From an uncultured Saprospiraceae bacterium (GTDB lineage: Bacteria; Bacteroidota; Bacteroidia; Chitinophagales; Saprospiraceae), in the NCBI GenBank assembly GCA_937139495.1, contig CAKZQC010000028.1, positions 39,079 through 103,078 of the forward strand: a stretch of DNA of 64,000 bases, read 5' to 3'. Each line of letters begins with the position of its first letter. The stretch's first letter is position 1. The notes beneath the pieces were generated by a model. It ran no database searches, was not told the DNA's origin, and saw nothing but the letters and a program-made list of their open reading frames with translations. Below are positions 8,601 through 17,508 of the stretch, in pieces. The translations under genes and the position numbers were made by a program.

Positions 8601-10160
8601 ATGAAAAAATCGAACGATAAAAGACAATCTTGGATATTAATGACGGCTCTTTTTGCCACAGGACTTTCGGGGATTGTAGCAGAATATGTTTTGGCGACTT
8701 TAGCCACTTATTTTTTGGGTGATTCTGTTTTCCAATGGACGATTGTACTTTCCTTGATGCTCTTTTCTATGGGTTTTGGTAGTCGGATTAGCAAACGATT
8801 CGAAGACCATCTTTTAGAAACTTTTATTGGCGTCGAGCTGGTACTTTCTGTGCTTATTTCTTGTTGTGCTTTGGTCACTTATATTGTCATGCCCTACATG
8901 ACAAGCCTCTGGATTGTACTTTATTTTTTGGCAATTCTTATTGGTTTGCTGATTGGTATGGAAATACCCTTAGTGACTCGCATCAACGAGCATTACGAGT
9001 CGCTTCGCTCCAATATATCGAGCGTTATGGAAAAAGACTATTATGGTAGTCTTTTTGGCGGACTCTTTTTTGCGTTTATTGGCATTCGTTATTTGGGGCT
9101 GACCTACACGCCTTTTGTGGTAGGTGCTGTCAATTTTGTGGTCGCTTTATTATTGTTTTACAATCTACGAGATTCTATTTTGACAAAATACAAGCTCCGA
9201 TTGCAATTAGGTTTTTTGCTCACCGCTGGTATTATTGGTATTGGTTTCTTTTTGGCAGAGCCAATTGTCTTGTATGGCGAACAAAGCCGCTACCGAGAGA
9301 AAGTCGTTTTCACCAAACAAACCCCCTATCAAAAAATAACAGTCACCCAGTGGCAAGGCGATTATTGGCTCTATCTCAATACGGGTAAACAGCTCAGTAC
9401 TTTTGACGAATGGCTATATCATGAGCCACTCGTACACCCTGTCATGCAATTGGCAAAAAGCCACAGAAAAATACTCGTCATGGGTGCTGGCGATGGCTGT
9501 GCCATTCGAGAAATCCTCAAATACGACGACGTCGATAGTATTATATTGGTCGATCTCGATCCAGAAATGACGGACGTAGGTAAGAACCACCCTATTTTCA
9601 AACAACTCAATAAAGAAGCTTATTTTTCGCCGAAGTTACGAGTTGTCAATGCCGATGCGTTTGCTTATCTGGATCAAGTCAAGGACTTTTATGATGTTAT
9701 CATTGCTGACTTTCCCGACCCAAAAGGCGTAGATGTCAATCGACTTTACACGCGTGAATTTTATCAATTGTGCCAAAAAAGATTGCGTCCTCGTGGTGTT
9801 TTTATCACCCAAGCGGCTAGCCCTTATTATACGACCAAAGCATTCCGAACCATTGAAAAAACAATAAAAAGTGCAGGGTTTCATGCCGTGCCTATTCATA
9901 ACCACATTTACACTTTTGGCGAATGGGGTTGGGTGATTGGCATGAAAGAGCCGCCTGCGGCAGCCATCAAAAAGCAGTTGCAATCATTAACTTTTGAGGG
10001 CGTAGATACTCGATGGATCAATCAAGAATCCATGCTTATGATGACTTCCTTCGGAGGTGATTTGGTGCCTGTGGATACGGCTGATTTACAAATCAATACG
10101 ATTCATAATCCCATCCTCTATCGCTATTATACCCAAGGTAATTGGTCTTATTATTTTTAG
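8601..10160 (+). CDS. Membrane-bound polyamine aminopropyltransferase (spermidine synthase family)
   Basis: A 519-residue two-part protein. Residues 1-225 hold about seven membrane helices; residues 235-500 are a spermidine-synthase fold with the decarboxylated-SAM-binding loop GAGDG (295-299), acidic VDLDPEM and a DFPDP motif (370-374) corresponding to the catalytic D(S/L)(T/P)DP of the family. The expected reaction is transfer of an aminopropyl group from decarboxylated SAM to an amine, with the active site at the cytoplasmic membrane face. The substrate is unknown; in this operon it need not be putrescine. Usual SpeE is about 290 residues, so the membrane domain is an addition typical of a known subfamily. 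Confidence 0.9.
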   Translation: MKKSNDKRQSWILMTALFATGLSGIVAEYVLATLATYFLGDSVFQWTIVLSLMLFSMGFGSRISKRFEDHLLETFIGVELVLSVLISCCALVTYIVMPYMTSLWIVLYFLAILIGLLIGMEIPLVTRINEHYESLRSNISSVMEKDYYGSLFGGLFFAFIGIRYLGLTYTPFVVGAVNFVVALLLFYNLRDSILTKYKLRLQLGFLLTAGIIGIGFFLAEPIVLYGEQSRYREKVVFTKQTPYQKITVTQWQGDYWLYLNTGKQLSTFDEWLYHEPLVHPVMQLAKSHRKILVMGAGDGCAIREILKYDDVDSIILVDLDPEMTDVGKNHPIFKQLNKEAYFSPKLRVVNADAFAYLDQVKDFYDVIIADFPDPKGVDVNRLYTREFYQLCQKRLRPRGVFITQAASPYYTTKAFRTIEKTIKSAGFHAVPIHNHIYTFGEWGWVIGMKEPPAAAIKKQLQSLTFEGVDTRWINQESMLMMTSFGGDLVPVDTADLQINTIHNPILYRYYTQGNWSYYF

Positions 10161-10232
10161 ATTTTTGTTAATCAAAAGTTTTATGAATTAGATTTTTGAT
10201 TAGGAAGCAGCCCTCTTTTATCTCTCTGTTGT

Positions 10233-11315
10233 ATGTGGTTATTCTCCAAAAAAATGGACTTGCTGACGCTTTACTTGCCTGTTTGGGTATGTTGCGCGGT
10301 ACTTTGTCTGTTGCCTAATAATATCTTGCTGACCGATATTCCGCTTTGGGTATGGGTCTTGTTTGTATTGGGGATTGACGTCGGACACGTTTGGAGTACT
10401 ATTTTCAGAACCTACCTAGATAAGCAAGAATTTCGACAACATCGAACCCTACTTTTGGTCGCTCCTGCGGTTAGCTTTTTGATGGCAATGGGCTTGGCTT
10501 GGTATCGTATCGAGTGGTTTTGGCGAGGACTCGCCTACCTAGCTGTTTTTCATTTTATCAAGCAGCAATATGGCTTTTTGGCCCTCTACAAAACTAAGGC
10601 AAAAGATTGGGCAATGCGCAAATTCTGGAACGACAAATTTATCATTTACTGGGCAACGCTTTATCCTGTTTTGTATTGGCATTTGGCACCTGATATTCAA
10701 TTCAGTTGGTTTGTGACCAATGACTTTGTGTCCTTGTCGAGCTATTGGGGTGCTTACGCCAATTGGCTACCTTATGTGCTATTGGTTGCCAATATCTTGT
10801 ATTGGTTAGTGCTATTGGCTTGGTTGCGAGAAGAAGTCCAGCTATCCACTCGCTTGCAATGGGGCAAGCTACTTTGGGTCGGAACTACTGCCATCAATTG
10901 GTATGGTGGCATTGTGTATTTCAATTCTGATTTAGCTTTTACCGTTACCAATATTGTGGCGCATGGACTGCCTTATTTTGCTCTTATTTTGTATTACAAT
11001 CAACAAAAAAAAGGTATCATTCATCGCAAAGCATCTTCCATTTGGAAAGGTGCTTTAGTGGTTATTCCCATCGTATTTCTTTTGGCTTTCTTGGAAGAAT
11101 ACTGGTGGGACCGACTGATTTATGGTGACCGTGCTGCTTTTTTTGGTCAAATAATACCTTATTCCGAAAGTCTATTGCAGCAACCATTGCCGATTGCTAT
11201 CGCAATTGGTATCTTGACCGTTCCGCAAATGACCCATTATATTATTGATGGGTTTATCTGGAAAACCAACGACAAAAATCCGTATCTCAAACCAATATTT
11301 AGTGACCATGAATAG
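10233..11315 (+). CDS. Polytopic membrane protein with conserved-looking histidines
   Basis: A 360-residue protein with about nine or ten transmembrane helices. I do not recognise the family. Several histidines sit in or next to membrane segments in motif-like settings (GIDVGHVW, FHFIKQQYG, VAHGLPYF, MTHYIIDGFIWK), which suggests metal or haem coordination, loosely reminiscent of His-rich membrane oxygenases such as Brp/Blh. That comparison is speculative. The last 8 nt overlap the start of the FAD protein at 11308, implying translational coupling. Confidence 0.7.
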   Translation: MWLFSKKMDLLTLYLPVWVCCAVLCLLPNNILLTDIPLWVWVLFVLGIDVGHVWSTIFRTYLDKQEFRQHRTLLLVAPAVSFLMAMGLAWYRIEWFWRGLAYLAVFHFIKQQYGFLALYKTKAKDWAMRKFWNDKFIIYWATLYPVLYWHLAPDIQFSWFVTNDFVSLSSYWGAYANWLPYVLLVANILYWLVLLAWLREEVQLSTRLQWGKLLWVGTTAINWYGGIVYFNSDLAFTVTNIVAHGLPYFALILYYNQQKKGIIHRKASSIWKGALVVIPIVFLLAFLEEYWWDRLIYGDRAAFFGQIIPYSESLLQQPLPIAIAIGILTVPQMTHYIIDGFIWKTNDKNPYLKPIFSDHE

Positions 11316-12873
11316 AAGAAATTTTGTCCGTTTAGGAGCATTGGCTTTGAGCCCTATTTTGGTCAAATCGCTGGTCGATTGGAGCAGCACGACCGCCAAG
11401 CAAAATACCTTTGATATAGAAATACTGTCCGATGCAGGCGTGGGGCATTTACTTTGGCAAAGCCAAGACTACGAACAAGGAACAGATTTGACGACCGATT
11501 ATTTGATAGTGGGTGGTGGTATCGCAGGTTTGAGTGCTGCTTACGAATTGCGCCATCAAGATTTTTTGTTGTGCGAATTATCCGAAACATTGGGCGGTAG
11601 TTCTGCTTCCAATAATCACAAAGACCAACATTTTGCACAAGGGGCTCACTACGACTTGGCATATCCTAAATATTACGGCAAGGAATTGCTCAAAACGCTG
11701 TTTGATTTAGATATTATTGACTTTGATTATGCCAGCGATATGTGGCAGTTTGTCGATAAACAATTCTTGATACCACACGACAAAGAAAGTCGTACTTACG
11801 TGCAATCGACCAACAATAAACGAGCAGAAGTATTGCCAAACGGCGATACCAAAGACAAATTTGAAGCCCTGTTGCGTCCGTTTGTGGGCAAAATGCCCAT
11901 GCCAACTAACAATATTGCCCCTGCTTTACATTATCTCAACGAGCTGACTTTTGCGGATTATTTGCAAGAACACTTGCCCGAAGATGCTGCTTTCTTGCAG
12001 GCCATTGATTACGCTATGCTAGACGATTGGGGCGGTACTGCCCAACAAGTATCGGCATTGGCAGGCATTCATTATTATACCTGTCGTCCTTATTTCGACA
12101 AGCAGCCAGAGCTTTTTTCGCCGCCTGAGGGCAATGCTTATTTTGCTCAAAAATTTATTAGCAAAGTTCCGCAAGAGCGGTTGCATACGCAGCACCTAGT
12201 ACGTCAAATTGAGCCACTTGCTACAGGCGGGTTTCGAGTGGAAGTCGTGCAAGCCGACACTAAAAAACAATTGGTAATACACACCAAAAATATCATTTAT
12301 GCAGCTCATAAGCACGCACTCAAATACATTTACCCAGCAGCTTACCCGCAATTTTCGGGCGTGCAATATGCTCCTTGGATAGCGATCAACATTGTATTGG
12401 ATAGCACCACTACCGCCGCTGTTTTTTGGCAAAATGAGTACCTAGCCGCAGAGCAAAACTTTATGGGTTTTGTTGATTCTGCTTCGCAATTCAAGACGCT
12501 CAGTGACACACGCAGAACGCTAACGGCTTATTATTGCTTGTCTCCAAAGGATCGCAATAATTTATTGGAAATAGACAAAAATGCTCCTGCCCTAGTGGAG
12601 CAAACCATACAGTATGTGGAAAAAGTATTGGGCGAACCTATCCGAAAAAGTATAGAAAAAGTATATGTCAAAGTGATGGGACACGCCATGCCAATCCCTA
12701 TACCCAATTATCTACTGCAAGATTATAATCAAGATGCGATGACCAGCCGTATCGCTTATGCAGGCGTAGATACTGGACGGTTGCCACTCTTCTTTGAGGC
12801 AGCAGATTCGGGACTACAAGCTGCTCGATTATTGCTACAAGAGAGTTCTACGAATACACCAGAAGTAGGCTAG
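11308..12873 (+). CDS. FAD-dependent amine-oxidase-like protein with Tat-like signal
   Basis: A 521-residue flavoprotein. The N-terminus MNRRNFVRLGALALSPILV resembles a Tat signal (RR-x-F), pointing to periplasmic export of a folded cofactor-loaded enzyme. DYLIVGGGIAGLSAAYEL (GGGIAG at 69-74) is the dinucleotide-binding motif of the amine oxidase/protoporphyrinogen oxidase superfamily; a late segment AYAGVDTGRLPLFFEAADSGLQAA matches the second FAD contact. Start ATG 11308 is preferred over the longer frame because it yields this signal and overlaps the upstream stop by 8 nt. The substrate is unknown; co-occurrence with an aminopropyltransferase suggests an amine. Confidence 0.85.
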   Translation: MNRRNFVRLGALALSPILVKSLVDWSSTTAKQNTFDIEILSDAGVGHLLWQSQDYEQGTDLTTDYLIVGGGIAGLSAAYELRHQDFLLCELSETLGGSSASNNHKDQHFAQGAHYDLAYPKYYGKELLKTLFDLDIIDFDYASDMWQFVDKQFLIPHDKESRTYVQSTNNKRAEVLPNGDTKDKFEALLRPFVGKMPMPTNNIAPALHYLNELTFADYLQEHLPEDAAFLQAIDYAMLDDWGGTAQQVSALAGIHYYTCRPYFDKQPELFSPPEGNAYFAQKFISKVPQERLHTQHLVRQIEPLATGGFRVEVVQADTKKQLVIHTKNIIYAAHKHALKYIYPAAYPQFSGVQYAPWIAINIVLDSTTTAAVFWQNEYLAAEQNFMGFVDSASQFKTLSDTRRTLTAYYCLSPKDRNNLLEIDKNAPALVEQTIQYVEKVLGEPIRKSIEKVYVKVMGHAMPIPIPNYLLQDYNQDAMTSRIAYAGVDTGRLPLFFEAADSGLQAARLLLQESSTNTPEVG

Positions 12874-13265
12874 TGTGCATCTAAGTAAAAGATGTTACAC
12901 AAGAGATAAATTTGCCAATTGAGCAGGTCAATTATACCTCCTCTTCTTTCCATTACCGAAAGAAGCAAAGTCTAGGTTCAATATTACGAACAAGATACTA
13001 TCACCTTTCAATACTGACTTCAAGGGAATTTTTAGACTTTCTTTTAGGTTCAATAACGTATTTTGCTAGATAAACACGTCATTTGGCTATTTTCGGTGGA
13101 AACCCTTGAAGTTTAAACGTATTTTCAAGGGATAGTATTCGCTTGTTCTCCATAATTCCCACATTTTCAGTAGGCTTGGTTCTTGAGTGAAAGGAGAACA
13201 AAAAATTTCTTAACTCAAAACTCAAACTGTTCTTGCGTAACATCACTAAGTAAGAAACAATACTT
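12874..13265. other. Intergenic region with two hairpins
   Basis: No gene is seen in these 392 bases. TTCAATA/AGGTTCAATA occurs twice (near 12973 and 13046). Two stems are visible: CCCTTGAA (13103-13110) with TTCAAGGG (13124-13131), and TTGTTCTCC (13143-13151) with GGAGAACAA (13193-13201). The second ends about 65 nt before the next start codon and could be part of its leader. Confidence 0.4.
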
Positions 13266-13763
13266 ATGAAAAACACGCTACTTTTTTTGTTCTTACTTCT
13301 ATTACAAAACCACTTAATGGCTCAATCTCCAAATTCGACCATAGCTGTCGATAGTATCGCCTTTCGTACCGATTATCTTTGTGATTGTCCTCCAACACTA
13401 TTCTTGGACGACGGTCGTATCTATGGCTTCACCCTTAGCCGAACCCATTTGGTGCATACGATTGGGGTAGAATATAGCTTGAACGAAGTTAATTTATATC
13501 CTCGTTATTTACCCGATTCGATCCATCAATCGGCACTTTTTGTATTGGATAGCTTGCCTACTGGTTATCTTGACCAATCCAATATTGGCAACTGTTTGGT
13601 TCATCTCCACATGGAAAGTCGTTATCCTTGTACTCGTGTTGTCGTTTTTCATAGTCATGGATTGCGAACAACGACACTATTACCCAATGATTTGCCACCT
13701 GCTTTGGCGACTTATATGTACAAAGTACAGCTTTTGTACGAAGAATTGCATCCCAAATTGTAG
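13266..13763 (+). CDS. Secreted hypothetical protein
   Basis: A 165-residue protein with a clear signal peptide (1-20, long Leu/Phe core ending LMAQ). The mature part contains four Cys (DYLCDCPP, NIGNCL, YPCTR) that could form disulphides, and ends with a short helix. No known family was recognised. It is monocistronic and precedes the orphan RNA region. Confidence 0.6.
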   Translation: MKNTLLFLFLLLLQNHLMAQSPNSTIAVDSIAFRTDYLCDCPPTLFLDDGRIYGFTLSRTHLVHTIGVEYSLNEVNLYPRYLPDSIHQSALFVLDSLPTGYLDQSNIGNCLVHLHMESRYPCTRVVVFHSHGLRTTTLLPNDLPPALATYMYKVQLLYEELHPKL

Positions 13764-13856
13764 TCCATATATTACCCTTTAGAAACTCAAACCTACATTT
13801 CATGTCGATTTTCGTGCATTTCAGAAGTTATCAAAAAAAAATAGCTCCAACTAACT

Positions 13857-13864
13857 TACTTTTG
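13857..13864 (+). promoter_or_regulatory. -7 element of an orphan RNA promoter
   Basis: TACTTTTG matches TAnnTTTG. It ends 6 nt before the first base of the closing stem of the structured region at 13870, which is where transcription would be expected to begin. A good -33 TTG is not evident upstream. Confidence 0.5.
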
Positions 13865-13869
13865 TGGTA

Positions 13870-14055
13870 GAAGTTATTGCTATTCGACTTTGTTAGTCAT
13901 TGTTCTTCGGAACACCTTCCGTTATTGGCTTTGCCTATAACAAAAAACCAAGTCCTAACTCCTCCAATTGATAGATAATAGTCAATAACTTCGTGTATCA
14001 CCAATTTACCCAAAAAAAGAAAAAACCTAGCAGAGAAATTCTCTGCTAGGTTTTT
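13870..14055 (+). ncRNA. Candidate structured small RNA of unknown class
   Basis: GAAGTTATTG (13870-13879) pairs with CAATAACTTC (13983-13992), and the stem continues CTATT (13880-13884) with AATAG (13977-13981) past a one-base bulge, 15 bp in all. Inside lie GACT/AGTC (13886-13889/13895-13898), a TGTTC-TTCG-GAACA hairpin with the very stable UUCG tetraloop (13901-13914), and GTTATTGGC-TTT-GCCTATAAC (13921-13941, one mismatch). A strong terminator follows at 14021-14055 and a TACTTTTG promoter element precedes it. No ORF lies between promoter and terminator. The fold was built by eye; it does not match tmRNA, SRP RNA or a riboswitch that I know. Confidence 0.55.
14021..14055. terminator. Bidirectional intrinsic terminator
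   Basis: A perfect 16-bp stem AAAAACCTAGCAGAGA / TCTCTGCTAGGTTTTT with a 3-nt loop, flanked by A- and T-tracts so it works in both directions. It closes the candidate RNA on the + strand and the metal-associated operon (14096-15891) on the - strand. Confidence 0.9.
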
Positions 14056-14095
14056 CTATATACTGGGTATTACTAACTTTCGTTATTGCAAAGTA

Positions 14096-14491
14096 TTATG
14101 GATGTACATGAAACTCAACGGTTTCTTTAGCTTCCTCCCCATTGTGATTAGAAACCTCTACTGTCATCTCAAAATCCGAGTGCATCGCCACATTAAGTGT
14201 CACCATGGTATCAATCGTCATTATCTTGTTGTGACTATGTCCACTCATACTAAATATCGTAGTATTTAGGTTTTTGTCTAGTACCTCAACGCTGTACTCA
14301 TGCAGTTCATCTGCATCTTCAAACACCACTTCTATAGGCAATTGGTCCCCGCTATGATAAGTAGATCCATCTGTAGGAGCACTAACAACAGCCGTAGGTT
14401 TGCTAATATTGGTATCATCATCTTTGGTACAAGCACTAAGTGCCATTACGAAAAGTAGCACTAAGCTACCTACAATCATTTTGTAGTTCAT
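14096..14491 (-). CDS. DUF4625-like lipoprotein
   Basis: A 131-residue lipoprotein: signal sequence with lipobox ALSAC (Cys at about 21), then an Ig-like beta-sandwich (PTAVVSAPTDGSTYHSGDQLPIEVVFEDADELHEYSVEV-type layout) characteristic of DUF4625 envelope lipoproteins. It is rich in His and acidic residues (SGHSHNK, HVHP), in keeping with metal binding. It is the last gene of an operon with an outer-membrane barrel and a CDGKCH protein, so a role in metal sensing or uptake is inferred. Terminator 14021-14055 follows. Confidence 0.75.
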   Translation of the reverse strand: MNYKMIVGSLVLLFVMALSACTKDDDTNISKPTAVVSAPTDGSTYHSGDQLPIEVVFEDADELHEYSVEVLDKNLNTTIFSMSGHSHNKIMTIDTMVTLNVAMHSDFEMTVEVSNHNGEEAKETVEFHVHP

Positions 14492-14505
14492 GTTATTGTT
14501 TTTAT

Positions 14506-15450
14506 TTAGAATAAATAATTGATAGTGGCAGTGAATCGTGCAGCGTTATGAAGCTGCCCACTTGCCATTTTTTGCCAGATTGGCTGTTGGTATTGTACAC
14601 CAAACTGAAAACTTTGATAATACAGGCTCATGCCTGCTACTGCCAACAACTGCGTTCCACCCGAAAACTGACGCGTATAACCGTCGTTGGTATTATAATC
14701 CAATTGTTCGAGCTGTATGCCAAGCTGTGGGACAAAGGTTGTTTTTTTTGTCTTCCAGACCCCAAAACCGACAATACTACTTTGGAATTGATTCCCCAAT
14801 TTATACCCAAGCGGATTAGCTAGATTAATCTGATAAGTGGCACTCGCATTGAGCCCCAACTTATCGTGGCGTAGCGTATATACTGCCGATAACAAAAAAC
14901 TCCAAGCTCCCGTCCCAGATTGTAAGGTCGGTGACAAAAGTACGTCGTCATTCCCCTTCACTTGATAATCGCCCGTAGGGACTTTGAGTCCTCCACCTAC
15001 CAACAAATTATGTTGTACGTGTGCCCCCGAATCGACAAAATTGGTATTATATACATTGTAAAAACCTAAAACAGTCATGTCACCAAAACCTAAGGTTTTT
15101 TCAGTTGCTCCACCTTCTATCGTTTGTACATTATAATTGTAGGGCAAATAAGTCAACACTTGCACTCGACGGTGCGGATAAAAACGAGCTTGTATATCCA
15201 TACCGAAGTACGATTCCTGCGTCGCTTGACCTGCTGTCAGTCCGTCGTGTCCATTGTGTGCCAGTAGGCTGCTGTATCTTGCCCTCAACCCAATATAATG
15301 CTTTTGATAGTTGGGAAACAAGCCGTTATCAAAGCTACTCACAACAGGGCAGCCGCCATCACAAGCCTGTGCCGTAGGCGTAAGCCCTAGACATAACAGT
15401 ATGCAGCAAGACCAATAAAGCCTTCTTGCTAGCTTATATTTATAGTTCAT
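14506..15450 (-). CDS. Outer-membrane beta-barrel transporter-like protein with CDGGC motif
   Basis: A 314-residue protein with a signal peptide (about 1-29). The mature N-terminus begins with CDGGCP, a possible metal-binding cysteine pair. The remainder is an amphipathic beta-barrel with GGGLKVPTGDY, as in the outer-membrane transporter families annotated in phenol or heavy-metal loci. It lies 14 bp upstream of the DUF4625 lipoprotein and 24 bp after the CDGKCH gene. The leader around its ATG (AATAACATGAACTA) is nearly the same as that of the lipoprotein gene, so the two may share a translation signal by duplication. Confidence 0.75.
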   Translation of the reverse strand: MNYKYKLARRLYWSCCILLCLGLTPTAQACDGGCPVVSSFDNGLFPNYQKHYIGLRARYSSLLAHNGHDGLTAGQATQESYFGMDIQARFYPHRRVQVLTYLPYNYNVQTIEGGATEKTLGFGDMTVLGFYNVYNTNFVDSGAHVQHNLLVGGGLKVPTGDYQVKGNDDVLLSPTLQSGTGAWSFLLSAVYTLRHDKLGLNASATYQINLANPLGYKLGNQFQSSIVGFGVWKTKKTTFVPQLGIQLEQLDYNTNDGYTRQFSGGTQLLAVAGMSLYYQSFQFGVQYQQPIWQKMASGQLHNAARFTATINYLF

Positions 15451-15474
15451 GTTATTCTTTTTATTGACAAAGGA

Positions 15475-15891
15475 TTATTCAAAAACTGTCAATATCTGAG
15501 GGGGCTGTAGTTGTTGAAAGATGGGTAAATATTGGTAATCGAAATGATACCAATCGTGCTGCTCTGGCAATAAGTAATTGGAGCTTTTGAGTGTAGCTAT
15601 CAAGGCAAAAGTAGTGAGCTGTTGCCAAAATAAAACCAATGGTTTGCCATCTAATAAACTCGGAGGTGTAACAGGTTCATTAGGCTGCTCTATGGATACT
15701 TTTTCGCTTACCGCCAATAAGTTTTTGAGGTGACATTTGCCGTCACATTTTAGCTGCGGTTTAGCTTTGTTGACACAATAAGTGGTCGTGATGTACTGTT
15801 TTTGGAGGGTGTAATAAGCATATACGATTCCCTGATAGGTTGTCTGGCAACCTATTACTAAAATGAGTAGTATGGAAATCAAATGCTTCAT
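15475..15891 (-). CDS. Small membrane-anchored CDGKCH protein
   Basis: A 138-residue protein with an N-terminal hydrophobic segment (1-25), then YITTTYCVNKAKPQLKCDGKCHLKNLL. The C-x(9)-C-x3-CH signature (CVNK...CDGKCHL) marks a small Bacteroidota envelope family often found beside metal-uptake genes. Start ATG 15891 is chosen because the longer frame to 16035 runs into the flippase gene and lacks a signal-like N-terminus. First gene of the three-gene operon. Confidence 0.75.
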   Translation of the reverse strand: MKHLISILLILVIGCQTTYQGIVYAYYTLQKQYITTTYCVNKAKPQLKCDGKCHLKNLLAVSEKVSIEQPNEPVTPPSLLDGKPLVLFWQQLTTFALIATLKSSNYLLPEQHDWYHFDYQYLPIFQQLQPPQILTVFE

Positions 15892-15920
15892 GCCGCGAAA
15901 ATACAAATTCTTATAGTAAT

Positions 15921-17465
15921 CTATACGTCTGTTGGTGACTTTTGAATGATTGCCTTGATATTTTGACCATCTCTTAACATTATGATACCTGCATACACTA
16001 GTAAGAGCAATAAACTCGCTAAATAGTTTGCCCAAGGATTGACCACAGATAAGAAAGGGTAAATGATTTGACGATGCAAAAAGTAAATTCCCACGGCTAT
16101 CAAGATATAACTGCCAATTTTGACAATATCATACGGAATAGGGTAATGTTTCTGCCCTAGCACATAAGCAGCCCCAACCATAAATACATAACAAATCAAG
16201 GTAGCCCAAGCAGCCCCCAAATAGCCCGCATAGCCCCAGTCCATAAATAAAGGAATCAGTATTAAGTTGGCACTAATCGTAATCACTGCTCCTGTCACAG
16301 CTATGTAAGCACCGTACTTGGTCTGTCCACTCAACTTGAACCAAATGGCAACATTGTAATACAAGCCCAAAAATAAATTGGCAAGCAACAAAATAGGCAC
16401 AATCACTAAACCTTCTCGGTAGCTTGCTGCTACAAAATGCTGGGCAATATCCATAAACAGCATCACGGCCAAAAAACCAAAGCAGCCCACCAACGCAAAC
16501 AAAAAAGCAATTTGAGCGTATAGTTTTCGTGCAAAAGCCTTGTTGGCATTCCTAAAAAAGAAAGGCTCTGCCGCATAATTGAACGCTTGCGTAAACAGAT
16601 TCATTAAGATGGCAATCTTGTAACAAGAGCCATAAATCCCCAATTGTGTGAGTCGATAATCAATGTCACCTTCTAGCAAGTTTTTGAGAAGGATTCTATC
16701 CAATACCTCATTGACAATACCCGCAAAACCCGCAAAAACTAACGGCAAACTATACCAAAACATTTGCTGAAAAAGTACCTTATCAAACTTGGGAGGTGCT
16801 ATCGTTTCGTCTGCCCCAACAGCAACAGGACGCTTATAGAAATAGGTAGGCAATAATAATAAAAAGGTGACACCACTGGCTATTAGATTGGCTACAAATA
16901 CGTACGCAATGCCCATATCTGCATGATACCAATCTGGAAAATAGACAGGCATGACACTCAAAAAGAAAAGTACTAGCCCAAGATGTATAAACAAATTGAG
17001 TAGCTTAATTCCTGCAAACCGAACGGCTTTGCCTTCCAGTCGAAGCAAAGCGAAAGGCACGGCACACAGGGCATCAAAACCTAATATTAGGGCAAACCAA
17101 ACTACATAAATAGCATGGTCTGGATATTCCAATACATTGGCAATAGGTTGCGCCAAAAGCACCAACAGCACCGTCAAGATAATGCTAGTTCCCACTAGTG
17201 CCATTTTTGCTGTTTGGTAGGCAGTAGGTCGCTGCTTGACATCGCTCCCAAACTTAAAGAAAGCCGTTTCCATGCGGTAGGTAAAAATAACCATCAGAAA
17301 GGCTGTCCAAGCATACAAATCGGACTGAATGCCTATTTGTGCTTGGTCGTTGGCAAAAACACGCGTCAAAAATGGTGTTAGAAAAACGAAAGTGAGTACT
17401 CGACCCAAAATAGAGCTAAGACCATAGAGTGCAGTTTCGCCTGCTAGTTTTTTGAGTAAAGACAC
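15921..17465 (-). CDS. Polysaccharide flippase (MOP/Wzx-like)
   Basis: A 514-residue integral membrane protein with 12-14 helices; the N-terminus LLKKLAGETALYGLSSILGRVL and the charged loop TRVFANDQAQIG are the start of lipopolysaccharide O-antigen/teichoic acid export flippases. It should translocate lipid-linked saccharides across the inner membrane. No glycosyltransferase cluster surrounds it here, so it acts with genes elsewhere. The gene downstream is the CDGKCH operon, separated by 29 bp. Confidence 0.88.
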   Translation of the reverse strand: MSLLKKLAGETALYGLSSILGRVLTFVFLTPFLTRVFANDQAQIGIQSDLYAWTAFLMVIFTYRMETAFFKFGSDVKQRPTAYQTAKMALVGTSIILTVLLVLLAQPIANVLEYPDHAIYVVWFALILGFDALCAVPFALLRLEGKAVRFAGIKLLNLFIHLGLVLFFLSVMPVYFPDWYHADMGIAYVFVANLIASGVTFLLLLPTYFYKRPVAVGADETIAPPKFDKVLFQQMFWYSLPLVFAGFAGIVNEVLDRILLKNLLEGDIDYRLTQLGIYGSCYKIAILMNLFTQAFNYAAEPFFFRNANKAFARKLYAQIAFLFALVGCFGFLAVMLFMDIAQHFVAASYREGLVIVPILLLANLFLGLYYNVAIWFKLSGQTKYGAYIAVTGAVITISANLILIPLFMDWGYAGYLGAAWATLICYVFMVGAAYVLGQKHYPIPYDIVKIGSYILIAVGIYFLHRQIIYPFLSVVNPWANYLASLLLLLVYAGIIMLRDGQNIKAIIQKSPTDV

Positions 17466-17508
17466 TTTTATTTATATTTATTAGCAACTAAAATATTGAA
17501 CAAATCTA

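Noticed and set aside
13870..14055. Known RNA classes (tmRNA, SRP RNA, 6S RNA, riboswitch) for the orphan RNA
   Set aside because: No tag-peptide frame, no SRP GNRA domain, no long bubble-in-helix of 6S; also not upstream of a + strand gene.
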